A stretch of 21,219 bases of DNA, from NCBI GenBank assembly GCA_947442095.1, contig CANEVG010000012.1, positions 1-21,219 of the forward strand. Reading direction: 5' to 3'. The notes under the pieces were generated by a model, which had not been told where the DNA came from, made no database searches, and worked only from the letters and a program-made list of their open reading frames with translations. Source of the DNA: Sphingomonadaceae bacterium (lineage in GTDB: Bacteria > Pseudomonadota > Alphaproteobacteria > Sphingomonadales > Sphingomonadaceae). Position numbers and translations under genes: made by a program. Positions 1-7,233 of this stretch are shown here, piece after piece (the first letter of the stretch is position 1; each line of letters opens with the position of its first letter).

Positions 1-194
1 ACCCGGTTTTCGCCAAACACGCGCTGGCCTTCGGCGATCAGCGGCGCGATCTGCTCCACGCCGCGCGTCTTGGACACGGCAACCAGCGCAATGTCGTCGG
101 CCGGACGGCGGGCGATGGCTACGGCATGGGCAATGCGGGCCCGGATCGCGGCAAGCGGCGTGGTGATGGCCGGAGGGGCCTCTGGATCGGTCAT
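1..194 (-). CDS. yggS: YggS/PLPBP family pyridoxal-phosphate homeostasis protein, N-terminal part (gene continues past the left edge)
   Basis: Reading the minus strand from an ATG at 194 gives MTDPEAPPAITTPLAAIRAR, followed by a stretch that includes ALVAVSKTRGVEQIAPLI and ends near EGQRVFGENR at the window edge. VSKT followed by an I..LI..GQR.FGENR pattern is the characteristic N-terminus of the YggS/PROSC family. These are cytoplasmic single-domain TIM-barrel proteins that bind pyridoxal phosphate and buffer its level; they have no known catalytic activity. The Lys in VSK is the family's PLP Schiff-base residue. Only about 64 of the usual 220-230 residues are inside the window. The gene is divergent from the TenI-like gene at 217, with a gap of only 22 bases. 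Confidence 0.88.
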   Translation of the reverse strand, partial: MTDPEAPPAITTPLAAIRARIAHAVAIARRPADDIALVAVSKTRGVEQIAPLIAEGQRVFGENR

Positions 195-216
195 GGACTG
201 GTGCTATAGGCAGCGT

Positions 217-738
217 ATGCACCGGTGTCATCCTGTCCCGCGGGTCCTCCTGCTCAGCGATGCGCGCAACGATCACTGCCTTGAATCCGCCATCGCGCGC
301 ATGCCGCGCGGCAGTGCGCTGGTGTTTCGGCACTATCACTTGCCGCCGCGCGAACGGCGCGCGCGGTTCGAGGTGTTGCGCAAGCTATGCAAGCGCCGCG
401 GCTTTCTGGTCATTACCGCAGGAAGCTGGCTCGGCGGGCGGGCGGACGGACAGTACGGTGCGGCGGCAGCCCTTGGCTGCACCCCTGGTTTGCGCCTTGC
501 CACCGCGCATTCGCTGGCCGAGATCGGCGCGGCCGTGCGCGCGCGGGCTTCGGCGGTGCTGCTCTCGCCCGTGTTCCCCACGCGCACGCATCCCGGCGCG
601 CCAGTGCTGGGGCCAGTGCGTTTCCTGTTCCTCGCGCAGCGCTCGCCGCTGCCCGTGATCGCGCTGGGCGGGATGACGCAGGCCCGCGCCGCGCGGCTTC
701 CGGTGTGGGGCTGGGCGGCCATCGACGGACTGGCGTGA
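217..738 (+). CDS. Short TenI/ThiE-like (thiamine phosphate synthase superfamily) protein
   Basis: The 173-residue protein has the second half of the ThiE/TenI barrel. TAHSLAEIGAAVRARAS is followed by AVLLSPVFPTRTHPGAP, which is the phosphate-binding loop resembling the P.FPT.TK motif, and then PVIALGGMT. ThiE joins HMP-PP and thiazole phosphate to make thiamine phosphate; TenI homologues have the same fold but not always that activity. The usual N-terminal Q.R.K motif is not seen; the corresponding place reads LVFRHYHLP. The protein is also shorter than typical ThiE (about 210 residues), so true synthase activity is doubtful. I chose ATG 217 because AGG at 208-210 lies 6 bases upstream. An in-frame ATG at 193 is possible but shares bases with the yggS start codon. 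FtsK follows 98 bases downstream on the same strand. Confidence 0.72.
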   Translation: MHRCHPVPRVLLLSDARNDHCLESAIARMPRGSALVFRHYHLPPRERRARFEVLRKLCKRRGFLVITAGSWLGGRADGQYGAAAALGCTPGLRLATAHSLAEIGAAVRARASAVLLSPVFPTRTHPGAPVLGPVRFLFLAQRSPLPVIALGGMTQARAARLPVWGWAAIDGLA

Positions 739-836
739 GCAGCGACTCGCCGGGAATCCTTGCGTTTTCGCGCCTTTGGTTTCTTGACGGCAAGGCCTCT
801 TCGGGCGCATGAAGGCGGCTGAGAAGGGATAAGTTG

Positions 837-3236
837 ATGGCATCTCGGGCACTCGTTCCCCCTGCCGGGCGGCGTTCTGCAAAGAGCGCCGATTGGCGTG
901 CGATCCTGCGACGCAGCTTCCGCCGCAGCGCAGAGCTGATCGGCGCGGCCTTGCTGTTTGCAGTGATGATCGCGCTGGGGCTGGCGCTTGCGAGCTATAC
1001 GCAGACCGATCCCTCGGGCAGCACCGCGTCGGGTAGCCCAGTCGAAAACTGGATGGGCCTGCCCGGGGCTTGGGCGGCAGAGCGCACGCTCATGCTGTTC
1101 GGCCTCCCTGCCGTTTTGCTTCTCCCGCTGCTGTATGTCTTCGCGCGGCGGTTGTGGGATGCAGCTGGCGATCTCATCGATCAGGACGAGGAGGATGAGT
1201 ACGAGGATCTCTCCCCACTGCCGGTCTGGTGGCGGCTCGCGCTCATGCTTTCGCTTGCCATGGGGCTGCTCGGCACTGCGCTGGCGCTTATGATCACCGC
1301 GCCAGGCGGCACGCTGCCGGCAGGCGCGGGTGGGCTGGGCGGATTGCTGGGCGCGGCTGCCATCACCGGAGTCGCGCAGCTCTTTCCCGATGGTGCTGTT
1401 TGGATCGTGCGGGTTGCAGCCTTCGTGGCAGCCGTCGCCGGACTGGTCGTAACCGCGCAGGTCTTTGCGTTCGATTGGCACCGCCTGCCCCGCATCCCGG
1501 CATTCCTGAGGGGGTCCGCCGATGGCGAGGCTCCGCCGCGCGCCGCCACGCTTTTGCCAAACCGCCAGCCACGCGCCAAAGCGGAAGCCGATGAAGACGC
1601 TGCCATGCCCGTGCAGGTCGCGCCGACCTCCAATCGCCGGCCCACCGAAATCACCGATCCCTCCCGCCCGCCCACGCCCGCGCAGCTCGGCGCAAAGGCA
1701 CGGCAGGGCGATCTGTTCGACCAGTACGAACTGCCCGGGCTCGACATATTGGAACCCATGCCGGTTTCGACCGGCCCCAAGATCGACAAGCTTGCACTCG
1801 AACGCAATGCGCGCCTGCTCGAGAACGTGCTCGACGATTTCAACGTGAAGGGCGAGATCACCGCCGTGCGCAGCGGCCCTGTCGTCACGATGTATGAGTT
1901 GGAACCCGCGCCTGGCATCAAGGCCAGCCGCGTCATCGGCCTTTCGGACGATATCGCCCGCAACATGAGCGCGATCTCGGCGCGCGTCTCCTCGATCCCC
2001 GGCCGCACCGTCATGGGCATCGAGCTCCCCAATGCGGTGCGCGACATGGTCTCGTTCCACGAACTTGCCGCCTGCGACAAGTTCGTGAATTCGAAGGGCA
2101 TGCTGCCGATCATCCTCGGCAAGGATATCGCGGGCGAACCGATCGTCGCCGATCTCGCGACCATGCCGCACTTGCTGGTTGCGGGCACCACCGGCTCGGG
2201 CAAGTCGGTGGGGCTCAACTGCATCCTGCTTTCGCTGCTCTACCGGCTGACGCCGCAGCAGTGCCGGCTGATCCTCGTCGATCCCAAGGTGCTCGAACTC
2301 AAGTCCTACGACGATATCCCTCACCTCCTCTCCCCAGTGGTGACCGAGCCTTCGAAGGCCGTGCGTGCGCTGAAGTGGGCGGTCGAGGAAATGGAGCGGC
2401 GCTACCGGATGATGTCCTCGGTCGGTGTGCGCAACATCTCGGGCTTCAACGAGAAAGTCCGCGCCGCCGCCAGCAAGGGCAAGCCGCTCGGCCGCCGCAT
2501 CCAGGTTGGCTTCGATCCTGATACGGGCGAGGAACTGTTCGAGGATCAGCAGCTCGATTATCAGGTCCTGCCGCAAATCGTGGTGATCGTCGACGAGCTC
2601 GCCGATCTCATGGTCACCGTCGGCAAGGAGATCGAGGTCCTGATCCAGCGGCTCAGCCAGAAGAGCCGCGCCGCAGGCATCCACCTCATCATGGCGACGC
2701 AGCGCCCCTCGGTCGATGTCATCACCGGCGTGATCAAGGCCAACCTGCCGACCCGCATCAGCTTCGCCGTCACCAGCCGCATCGACAGCCGCACGATCCT
2801 GGGCGAACAGGGCGCAGAGCAGCTGCTCGGCAAGGGCGACATGCTCTACAAGCCCAGCACCGGCGCGATCACCCGCGTCCACGGCCCGTTCGTAAGCGAC
2901 GAGGAGGTCGAGCGCGTCGCTGATCACTGGCGCGGGCAGGGCAGCCCGGACTACGTCGAGTCGGTCACTGAGGAGCCTGAGGACGGCGGCTTCGGCTTCG
3001 ACGATCTGGACGCGACCGCCTCCGACAATCCGGAAGAGCGCAAGTACCGCCAGGTCTGCCAGCTGGTGTTCGAAAGCCAGAAGGCCTCCGCCAGCTGGGT
3101 CCAGCGCCAAATGGGCGTAGGCTACAACACAGCCTCCAAATGGATCGAACGGATGGAAGCGGACGGCTTTGTCGGCCCCGCCAACCATGTTGGACGGCGC
3201 GATATCTACCGCGACAAGGACGGCAATCCGCTTTGA
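837..3236 (+). CDS. ftsK: DNA translocase FtsK
   Basis: This 799-residue protein is anchored in the membrane at the division septum, pumps DNA and helps resolve chromosome dimers. The N-terminal ~225 residues hold about four hydrophobic segments (for example LLFAVMIALGLALA and LMLFGLPAVLLLPLLYVFA). A proline/charge-rich linker follows, then the motor domain. The Walker A motif GTTGSGKS is at residues 450-457 and Walker B, VVIVDELADL, has Asp586-Glu587. The C-terminal gamma winged helix (from about RKYRQVCQLVFESQKASASW to the end) ends GRRDIYRDKDGNPL, as in FtsK proteins that read KOPS sites. The length is normal for alphaproteobacteria. ATG 837 is preceded by GAAGGGA at 823-829; a TTG at 834 is in frame but less likely. 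The gene appears intact. Confidence 0.97.
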   Translation: MASRALVPPAGRRSAKSADWRAILRRSFRRSAELIGAALLFAVMIALGLALASYTQTDPSGSTASGSPVENWMGLPGAWAAERTLMLFGLPAVLLLPLLYVFARRLWDAAGDLIDQDEEDEYEDLSPLPVWWRLALMLSLAMGLLGTALALMITAPGGTLPAGAGGLGGLLGAAAITGVAQLFPDGAVWIVRVAAFVAAVAGLVVTAQVFAFDWHRLPRIPAFLRGSADGEAPPRAATLLPNRQPRAKAEADEDAAMPVQVAPTSNRRPTEITDPSRPPTPAQLGAKARQGDLFDQYELPGLDILEPMPVSTGPKIDKLALERNARLLENVLDDFNVKGEITAVRSGPVVTMYELEPAPGIKASRVIGLSDDIARNMSAISARVSSIPGRTVMGIELPNAVRDMVSFHELAACDKFVNSKGMLPIILGKDIAGEPIVADLATMPHLLVAGTTGSGKSVGLNCILLSLLYRLTPQQCRLILVDPKVLELKSYDDIPHLLSPVVTEPSKAVRALKWAVEEMERRYRMMSSVGVRNISGFNEKVRAAASKGKPLGRRIQVGFDPDTGEELFEDQQLDYQVLPQIVVIVDELADLMVTVGKEIEVLIQRLSQKSRAAGIHLIMATQRPSVDVITGVIKANLPTRISFAVTSRIDSRTILGEQGAEQLLGKGDMLYKPSTGAITRVHGPFVSDEEVERVADHWRGQGSPDYVESVTEEPEDGGFGFDDLDATASDNPEERKYRQVCQLVFESQKASASWVQRQMGVGYNTASKWIERMEADGFVGPANHVGRRDIYRDKDGNPL

Positions 3237-3302
3237 AGGCGCGTTGCCGACCCTTGCCCAACCCTTAACCTTCCCGCATTTTTACCGTTCAAACACCAAG
3301 AT

Positions 3303-3340
3303 CGGCAGCGGACGACCTTGCCCCATCCGCGCTGCTGCCG
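3303..3340 (+). other. Inverted repeat / possible hairpin between ftsK and the CxxC protein gene
   Basis: CGGCAGC at 3303-3309 pairs with GCTGCCG at 3334-3340, and the adjoining GGA (3310-3312) can pair with TCC (3326-3328) across an uneven loop. There is no T-run after it, so it is not a standard intrinsic terminator. It could end ftsK transcription or lie in the leader of the next gene. The rest of the 161-base gap contains a slightly AT-richer patch at about 3280-3300 and a good ribosome binding site (GGAGG, 3386-3390). Confidence 0.25.
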
Positions 3341-3397
3341 GTCATCCCGATTTACCGGTTTTCTGGTCTCCCAGATTTCCGTGCTGGAGGTTAAGGC

Positions 3398-3835
3398 GTG
3401 CCCTACGTAGCTCTGACCCAGTGCTGGTTCACACGCGAACACCGCCCAACTGCGCTGCGCCATCACGAGGATGATGGCTCCACCTTCAGCATCTGCCGCC
3501 ACTGCGGTCGCCGCATTGTCAGCTGGGGTAAGCACCGTTGGTCGATTGCCGATGGGCTTGATATCTCGCGGCTGGCCGAGGCCATCAATGGCCGGTTCCT
3601 CACCGTGCTCGACAGCGCAGACGACCTCGTAGTGCGGCGCTTCACGCTCGAACACCTTGCGGATGAAGAAGCGATCGAAGCGTTCAAGCGAGAACTGCGC
3701 GAACGCTATGCCATGAATGAGCCGGGTTCCGATCTCACACTGATCGACAGCGCGCAGACCGCTTCCCCGCGCCGCGGGCGCAAGGCTATCCAGGCCCCTG
3801 CTTTCCGGGCAACGAATATCCTGCGAACCGCTTGA
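3398..3835 (+). CDS. Small CxxC protein of unknown function (possible zinc-binding)
   Basis: I do not recognise this 145-residue protein. It begins MPYVALTQCWFTREHRP and contains ICRHCGRRIVSW with Cys33 and Cys36. Together with Cys9 or nearby histidines (His15, His22, His23) these could hold a zinc ion. The middle part (from about SIADGLDISRLAEAI to AFKRELRERYAMNEPGSD) is predicted soluble and mostly helical; the tail (SPRRGRKAIQAP) is basic. No signal peptide or membrane segment is seen. The GTG start is supported by CTGGAGG at 3384-3390, 7 bases upstream. Codon use resembles the neighbours, and the intact frame plus good ribosome site argue for a real gene. Its last 50 bases overlap the end of the Lrp gene on the other strand. 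Confidence 0.7.
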   Translation: MPYVALTQCWFTREHRPTALRHHEDDGSTFSICRHCGRRIVSWGKHRWSIADGLDISRLAEAINGRFLTVLDSADDLVVRRFTLEHLADEEAIEAFKRELRERYAMNEPGSDLTLIDSAQTASPRRGRKAIQAPAFRATNILRTA

Positions 3836-4259
3836 TCCGGCGCAGCGAAAAGCTGGACCGCATCGAGGAGACACCTGGCAACCGCGCCAGACAATCACGG
3901 TGGATGTGGTCGTATTGGTCGAGATCGGTCGCCGCCACGCGCAGCAGATAGTCCGCGCCGCCCGACATGAGGTGGCATTCCAGAATATCGCCGAAATCGC
4001 CCACAGCGCGCTCGAACCGGTCCATCGCCTCGCGGCTCTGGCTGGTGAGCGTGATCTCGACAAAGACCTCGACCGCAAGGCCGATCCGGCGCGGATCGAC
4101 GCGTGCGGCATAGCCGCTGATCACGCCCTGCGCCTCCAGCGCGCGAATGCGCCGGTGGCACGCCGAAGGCGAGAGCGCGATGCTCTCTGCCAGTTCGGCA
4201 ATCGGGCGCGACGAGTCGCGCTGAAGCGCGTCAACCAGCGCGGCGTCGGCACGGTCCAT
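3786..4259 (-). CDS. Lrp/AsnC family transcriptional regulator, probable regulator of ald
   Basis: This 157-residue protein has the typical two-part Lrp layout. An N-terminal helix-turn-helix (ALVDALQRDSSRPIAELAES, then LSPSACHRRIRALEAQGVI, roughly residues 8-46) is followed by an alpha-beta RAM effector-binding domain (VEVFVEITLTS through ECHLMSGGADYLLRVAATD). Family members form octamers that sense amino acids and bind several phased sites. It is divergent from alanine dehydrogenase across a 134-base gap; Lrp-type regulators next to ald (AldR-like) commonly activate ald in response to alanine. The assignment to ald is an inference from position. The 3' end overlaps the convergent CxxC protein gene by 50 bases. 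Confidence 0.93.
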   Translation of the reverse strand: MDRADAALVDALQRDSSRPIAELAESIALSPSACHRRIRALEAQGVISGYAARVDPRRIGLAVEVFVEITLTSQSREAMDRFERAVGDFGDILECHLMSGGADYLLRVAATDLDQYDHIHRDCLARLPGVSSMRSSFSLRRIKRFAGYSLPGKQGPG

Positions 4260-4393
4260 GCGAGAATATCCCGTAAAACTGGCTAAATCCGAGAAATATC
4301 ACCAAATCCGGGCATGACAAGCCTGCAATCCGGCAAAACAGTGCACCCGAACGCGTGTATCCTGCGTTTAGCCACGAGCCACAGGAGCCTGCC
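4260..4393. promoter_or_regulatory. Divergent lrp-ald control region with phased AATCCG repeats
   Basis: This 134-base gap must hold the promoters of both genes. AATCCG occurs three times in the same orientation at 4286-4291, 4305-4310 and 4327-4332, 19 and 22 bases apart, that is about two helical turns. GGCTAAA (4281-4287) has its inverse TTTAGCC at 4367-4373, and a GAGAATATC/GAGAAATATC pair lies at 4262 and 4291. Such phased repeats fit cooperative Lrp-family binding, but no site is proven. The ald ribosome binding site is CAGGAG at 4382-4387. Confidence 0.45.
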
Positions 4394-5509
4394 ATGCGTG
4401 TTGGTACCGTCCGAGAAATCAAGAACCACGAATATCGCGTAGGGCTTACCCCCGAAAGCGTCCGCGAACTCGCCGCGCATGGACATGATGTCTGGGTCGA
4501 AACCGGGGCGGGGCTTGGTATCGGTGCGGCTGACCGGGATTACGAAGCGGCAGGCGCGACGATCAAGGTCGATGCTTCTGCAATCTTTGCAGGCTGCGAA
4601 CTGGTGGTGAAGGTCAAGGAACCGCAGGCCACCGAGCGCGCCATGCTGCGCGAGGGCCAGGTGCTGTTTACCTATCTCCATCTCGCGCCCGATCCGCAGC
4701 AGACTGCCGATCTCGTGAAGTCCGGGGTCACCGCGATTGCCTATGAAACCGTCACCGGCCCGGGTGGCCAACTCCCGCTGCTCAAACCGATGAGCCAGGT
4801 CGCGGGCCGCATGGCAATCCAGGCCGGGGCGACCGCGCTCGAAAAGGCACATGGCGGGCGCGGCGTGCTGCTTGGCGGCGTCCCAGGCGTATTGCCGGGC
4901 AAGGTTGCGGTGATCGGCGGCGGTGTTGTCGGCTTCAATGCCGCGCAGATGGCCGCAGGGCTCGGGGCTGACGTCACCATTCTCGACCGCGATCCCGAAG
5001 TGCTGGAGCGGCTCGGCACCCACTTCGAAAGCCGGGCCAAGACGCGCTTTTCCAATCAGGCCAATCTTGCCGATTGCGTGGCGCAGGCCGATCTCGTGAT
5101 CGGTGCGGTGCTGATCCCAGGTGCCGCTGCGCCCAAGCTTGTCACGCGCGCGATGCTTGCCACGATGAAGCCCGGCGCGGTGCTGGTCGACGTGGCCATC
5201 GATCAGGGCGGCTGCTTCGAAACCAGCCACGCCACCACTCACGCCGAGCCGACTTATCTGGTGGATGGCATCGTGCACTACTGCGTCGCCAACATGCCCG
5301 GCGGCGTTGCCCGCACCAGCACGTATGCACTGAACAACGTAACTCTTCCGCACACGCTGAAGATTGCCGAGCTCGGCTGGAAGGCCGCGCTTGCCGCCAA
5401 TCCGCACCTTGCGGCAGGGCTCAATGTCCATGCCGGCGCGGTGACTTATGAAGCTGTGGCGCGCGAGCTTGGATACGCCCATTTGCCCGTTGCCGAGGCA
5501 CTGGCCTAA
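4394..5509 (+). CDS. ald: Alanine dehydrogenase
   Basis: This cytoplasmic enzyme interconverts L-alanine and pyruvate plus ammonia using NAD. The protein is 371 residues, the normal family length. The N-terminus MRVGTVREIKNHEYRVGLTP is diagnostic. LVVKVKEPQ carries the substrate-site lysine region, and VFTYLHLAP-type sequence follows (FTYLHLAP). The Rossmann loop is VAVIGGGVVGFNAA, and the end has YCVANMPGGVARTSTYALNN. ATG 4394 was chosen over the in-frame upstream codon at 4355 because CAGGAG precedes it and family proteins start here. It is divergent from the Lrp-type regulator. It provides alanine catabolism, or assimilation of ammonia when run in reverse. Confidence 0.97.
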   Translation: MRVGTVREIKNHEYRVGLTPESVRELAAHGHDVWVETGAGLGIGAADRDYEAAGATIKVDASAIFAGCELVVKVKEPQATERAMLREGQVLFTYLHLAPDPQQTADLVKSGVTAIAYETVTGPGGQLPLLKPMSQVAGRMAIQAGATALEKAHGGRGVLLGGVPGVLPGKVAVIGGGVVGFNAAQMAAGLGADVTILDRDPEVLERLGTHFESRAKTRFSNQANLADCVAQADLVIGAVLIPGAAAPKLVTRAMLATMKPGAVLVDVAIDQGGCFETSHATTHAEPTYLVDGIVHYCVANMPGGVARTSTYALNNVTLPHTLKIAELGWKAALAANPHLAAGLNVHAGAVTYEAVARELGYAHLPVAEALA

Positions 5510-5570
5510 ACCGAAACGCCCTGCGCCATTGGGCTGCAGTACCCCTGCGCAGTTAACGCCCCATAAGCCT

Positions 5571-5614
5571 CCTTGCGCTAAGTCTCGCCACTATAGACCG
5601 GAATTGGCGCAAGG
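5571..5614. repeat. 8-bp inverted repeat upstream of the diguanylate cyclase remnant
   Basis: CCTTGCGC at 5571-5578 is exactly reversed and complemented by GCGCAAGG at 5607-5614, with 28 bases between. The right arm contains the AAGG that would be the nearest ribosome-site-like sequence before the candidate start at 5617. There is no T-run, so a terminator for ald is not well supported. Confidence 0.35.
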
Positions 5615-5616
5615 TT

Positions 5617-7222
5617 GTGCCGCTGGGGCTGGTGGCGATGTCATCTGGGTCATCTGGGTCATCTGGGTCATCCGGGTTATCTGGCCTCGTCGCCGTGCCC
5701 GCAGTCGCCAGTGCGCGAGCAAGTTATGCCGATCTGGCGCACGTGCCGCAGCGTTGGGTCTGTTCAGCCTCGGGTTATGATATCGGTGCGCACAGCCTGT
5801 TCCTGCGCTTCCCCCTTTGCTGCGATCACGATCACGGTAACCGATACTGCTGGTGCCACGCGCTCCCAGCGTCACGCCGCCGGGACTGCGCGCCATCTGG
5901 TTGCCAACCCGATGATGGTGCTCGCGCTCCCGCAAATCCCCGCCTCGCCGTGGCTTGTGGCGGCGCGGATTGACAAGCCATGGAACAAGACCATGGCCAG
6001 CGAGGCAAGGCTCTACAGCGCACCGGAAGGAACCGGCTGGTCCATCGGCACGATTGTCACCATGGCGGCGATCGGCGGCATATTGATCGTGCCTCTGCTG
6101 CTCAATTTCGGGTTCTATGCGGTGCTGCGCCGCCAGTTCGTGTTGTGGCAATCGTGATAGTCGGCCTCCTGCTAGTGCAGACCGTGATCGGCACCGGCTT
6201 CATTCACATCGTGATGAACCTCGATGCTGCGACTGAGATTGCGGTGGGCAGTCTCTGCGTCGGCGCGGTTGCCGCCTCGGGCCTGATGTTTGTGGTCACT
6301 TTCCTTGAACTTGAAGCTCTTTCACCCCGCTCGCTGATCGGCCGCGCTGCGATGGTCATGGCTGGCAGGGTGTTCACCGCGCTGCCGATCGAGGCACTGC
6401 GGCCGTGGAGCGCGCTTGGCATCTATGGCGCGATCTCGTTGGCGATCTGCCTGATTGTTCTGAGCCTTGCCAATGGCTGGCAGCAGGGCAGCAAGCTCGC
6501 ACTGTTCCGCATGATCGGCTGGGCGCCAACGCTGATGATCGGGGTCTGCCGCATCGGCAGCTATCTGCTGCCCGGTGCCCGCCCCACCGAATCGGTGGTG
6601 CTGTTCCAATTTGCGCTGGCCTTGCGACGTGCCGGGCAATGAGCTGGGCACCGTCATCCGCTTCCTTGATCTGCGCCGCGAACGCGATCTCGCGACCGCG
6701 CGTGCGAACGCGCTGGAAGGCGAGGCTGGGCGCGATGCCTTGACTGGGCTGTTGGACCGGCACGCCATTGAACGGCGCTGCAACGATCTGTTCCATCTTG
6801 GCTTCCGGACGATGGCGGTGATCGATCCCGATCACTTCAAGCGGATCAATGACCGGAACGGCCATTCGGTGGGGGATCGGGTGCTCAAGGCCGTGGCAGA
6901 GGCGCTTGAGGAAGACGGCGTATCCTGCGCGATCCGTATGGGCGGCGAGGAGTTCCTGCTGCTCCTGCGCGGGACCAATGCCGCAGACGGCGCCGAACGC
7001 TGCCGTAGTGCGCTCAGCACGCGAAGCGCCACCGCCGTACCGGGCCTCGGCCATCTGGTGACCGCGAGCATGGGACTGGTCGAACATGACCTGTCCGGCA
7101 CGCTCGATGTAGAGTTTGCGGCACTCTACAGCCACTGCGACCGCCAACTCTATGCTGCCAAGCGCCTCGGCCGAAACCGCACGATGCGCAAGCGGCTGAC
7201 CCGCTTCAATCCGGAACTGTAG
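5617..7222 (+). pseudogene. Broken membrane sensor diguanylate cyclase (7TM-DISM-like region plus GGDEF), three frame changes
   Basis: Family-like sequence runs through the whole span but in alternating frames. About 5617-5812 ends with SYADLAHVPQRWVCSASGYD and HSLFLRF. The next frame, about 5812-6148, carries FAAITITVTDTAGATRS, ARIDKPW and the membrane stretch GILIVPLLLNFGFYAVLR, then hits TGA at 6155. The first frame resumes at about 6150-6624 with several membrane helices (VIVGLLLVQTVIGTGFIHI; ALGIYGAISLAICLIVLSLA), then stops at 6640. The last frame, 6626-7222, carries the GGDEF domain: DALTGLLDRHA, DPDHFKRINDRNGH, GGEEF at 6941-6955, and LYAAKRLGRNR. C6625 looks like a single-base insertion. 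At the first junction some residues also seem to be missing. The intact parent would make cyclic di-GMP. Flanking genes are intact, which argues against general sequencing error. Confidence 0.82.
5641..5685 (+). repeat. 9-bp tandem repeat, five units
   Basis: TCATCTGGG is present in three exact copies (5641-5649, 5650-5658, 5659-5667). A copy with one change follows (5668-5676), then a copy with two changes (5677-5685, TTATCTGGC). Because 9 is a multiple of 3 the array keeps the reading frame; in the frame of the cyclase remnant it encodes repeated SSG. It lies where a signal peptide core would be expected, just before VAVPAVASA. Confidence 0.95.
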
Positions 7223-7233
7223 GAGCGGACCGC

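Noticed and set aside
336..3188. Long minus-strand open frame (950 codons) opposite ftsK
   Set aside because: It is a mirror frame of ftsK caused by GC-rich third positions; the product is Asp/Arg/His-rich low-complexity-like sequence with no recognisable domain, while ftsK on the plus strand has all motifs.
4283..5482. Minus-strand open frame (399 codons) opposite ald
   Set aside because: Antisense shadow of a fully recognisable alanine dehydrogenase; no family motif.
5641..5685. CRISPR-like array
   Set aside because: Units are 9 bases and directly adjacent without spacers; this is a simple tandem repeat.
5448..5780. Open frame with VIW repeats over the 9-bp array
   Set aside because: It starts inside ald, has no ribosome site or conserved sequence, and its repeats only reflect the tandem array read in another frame.
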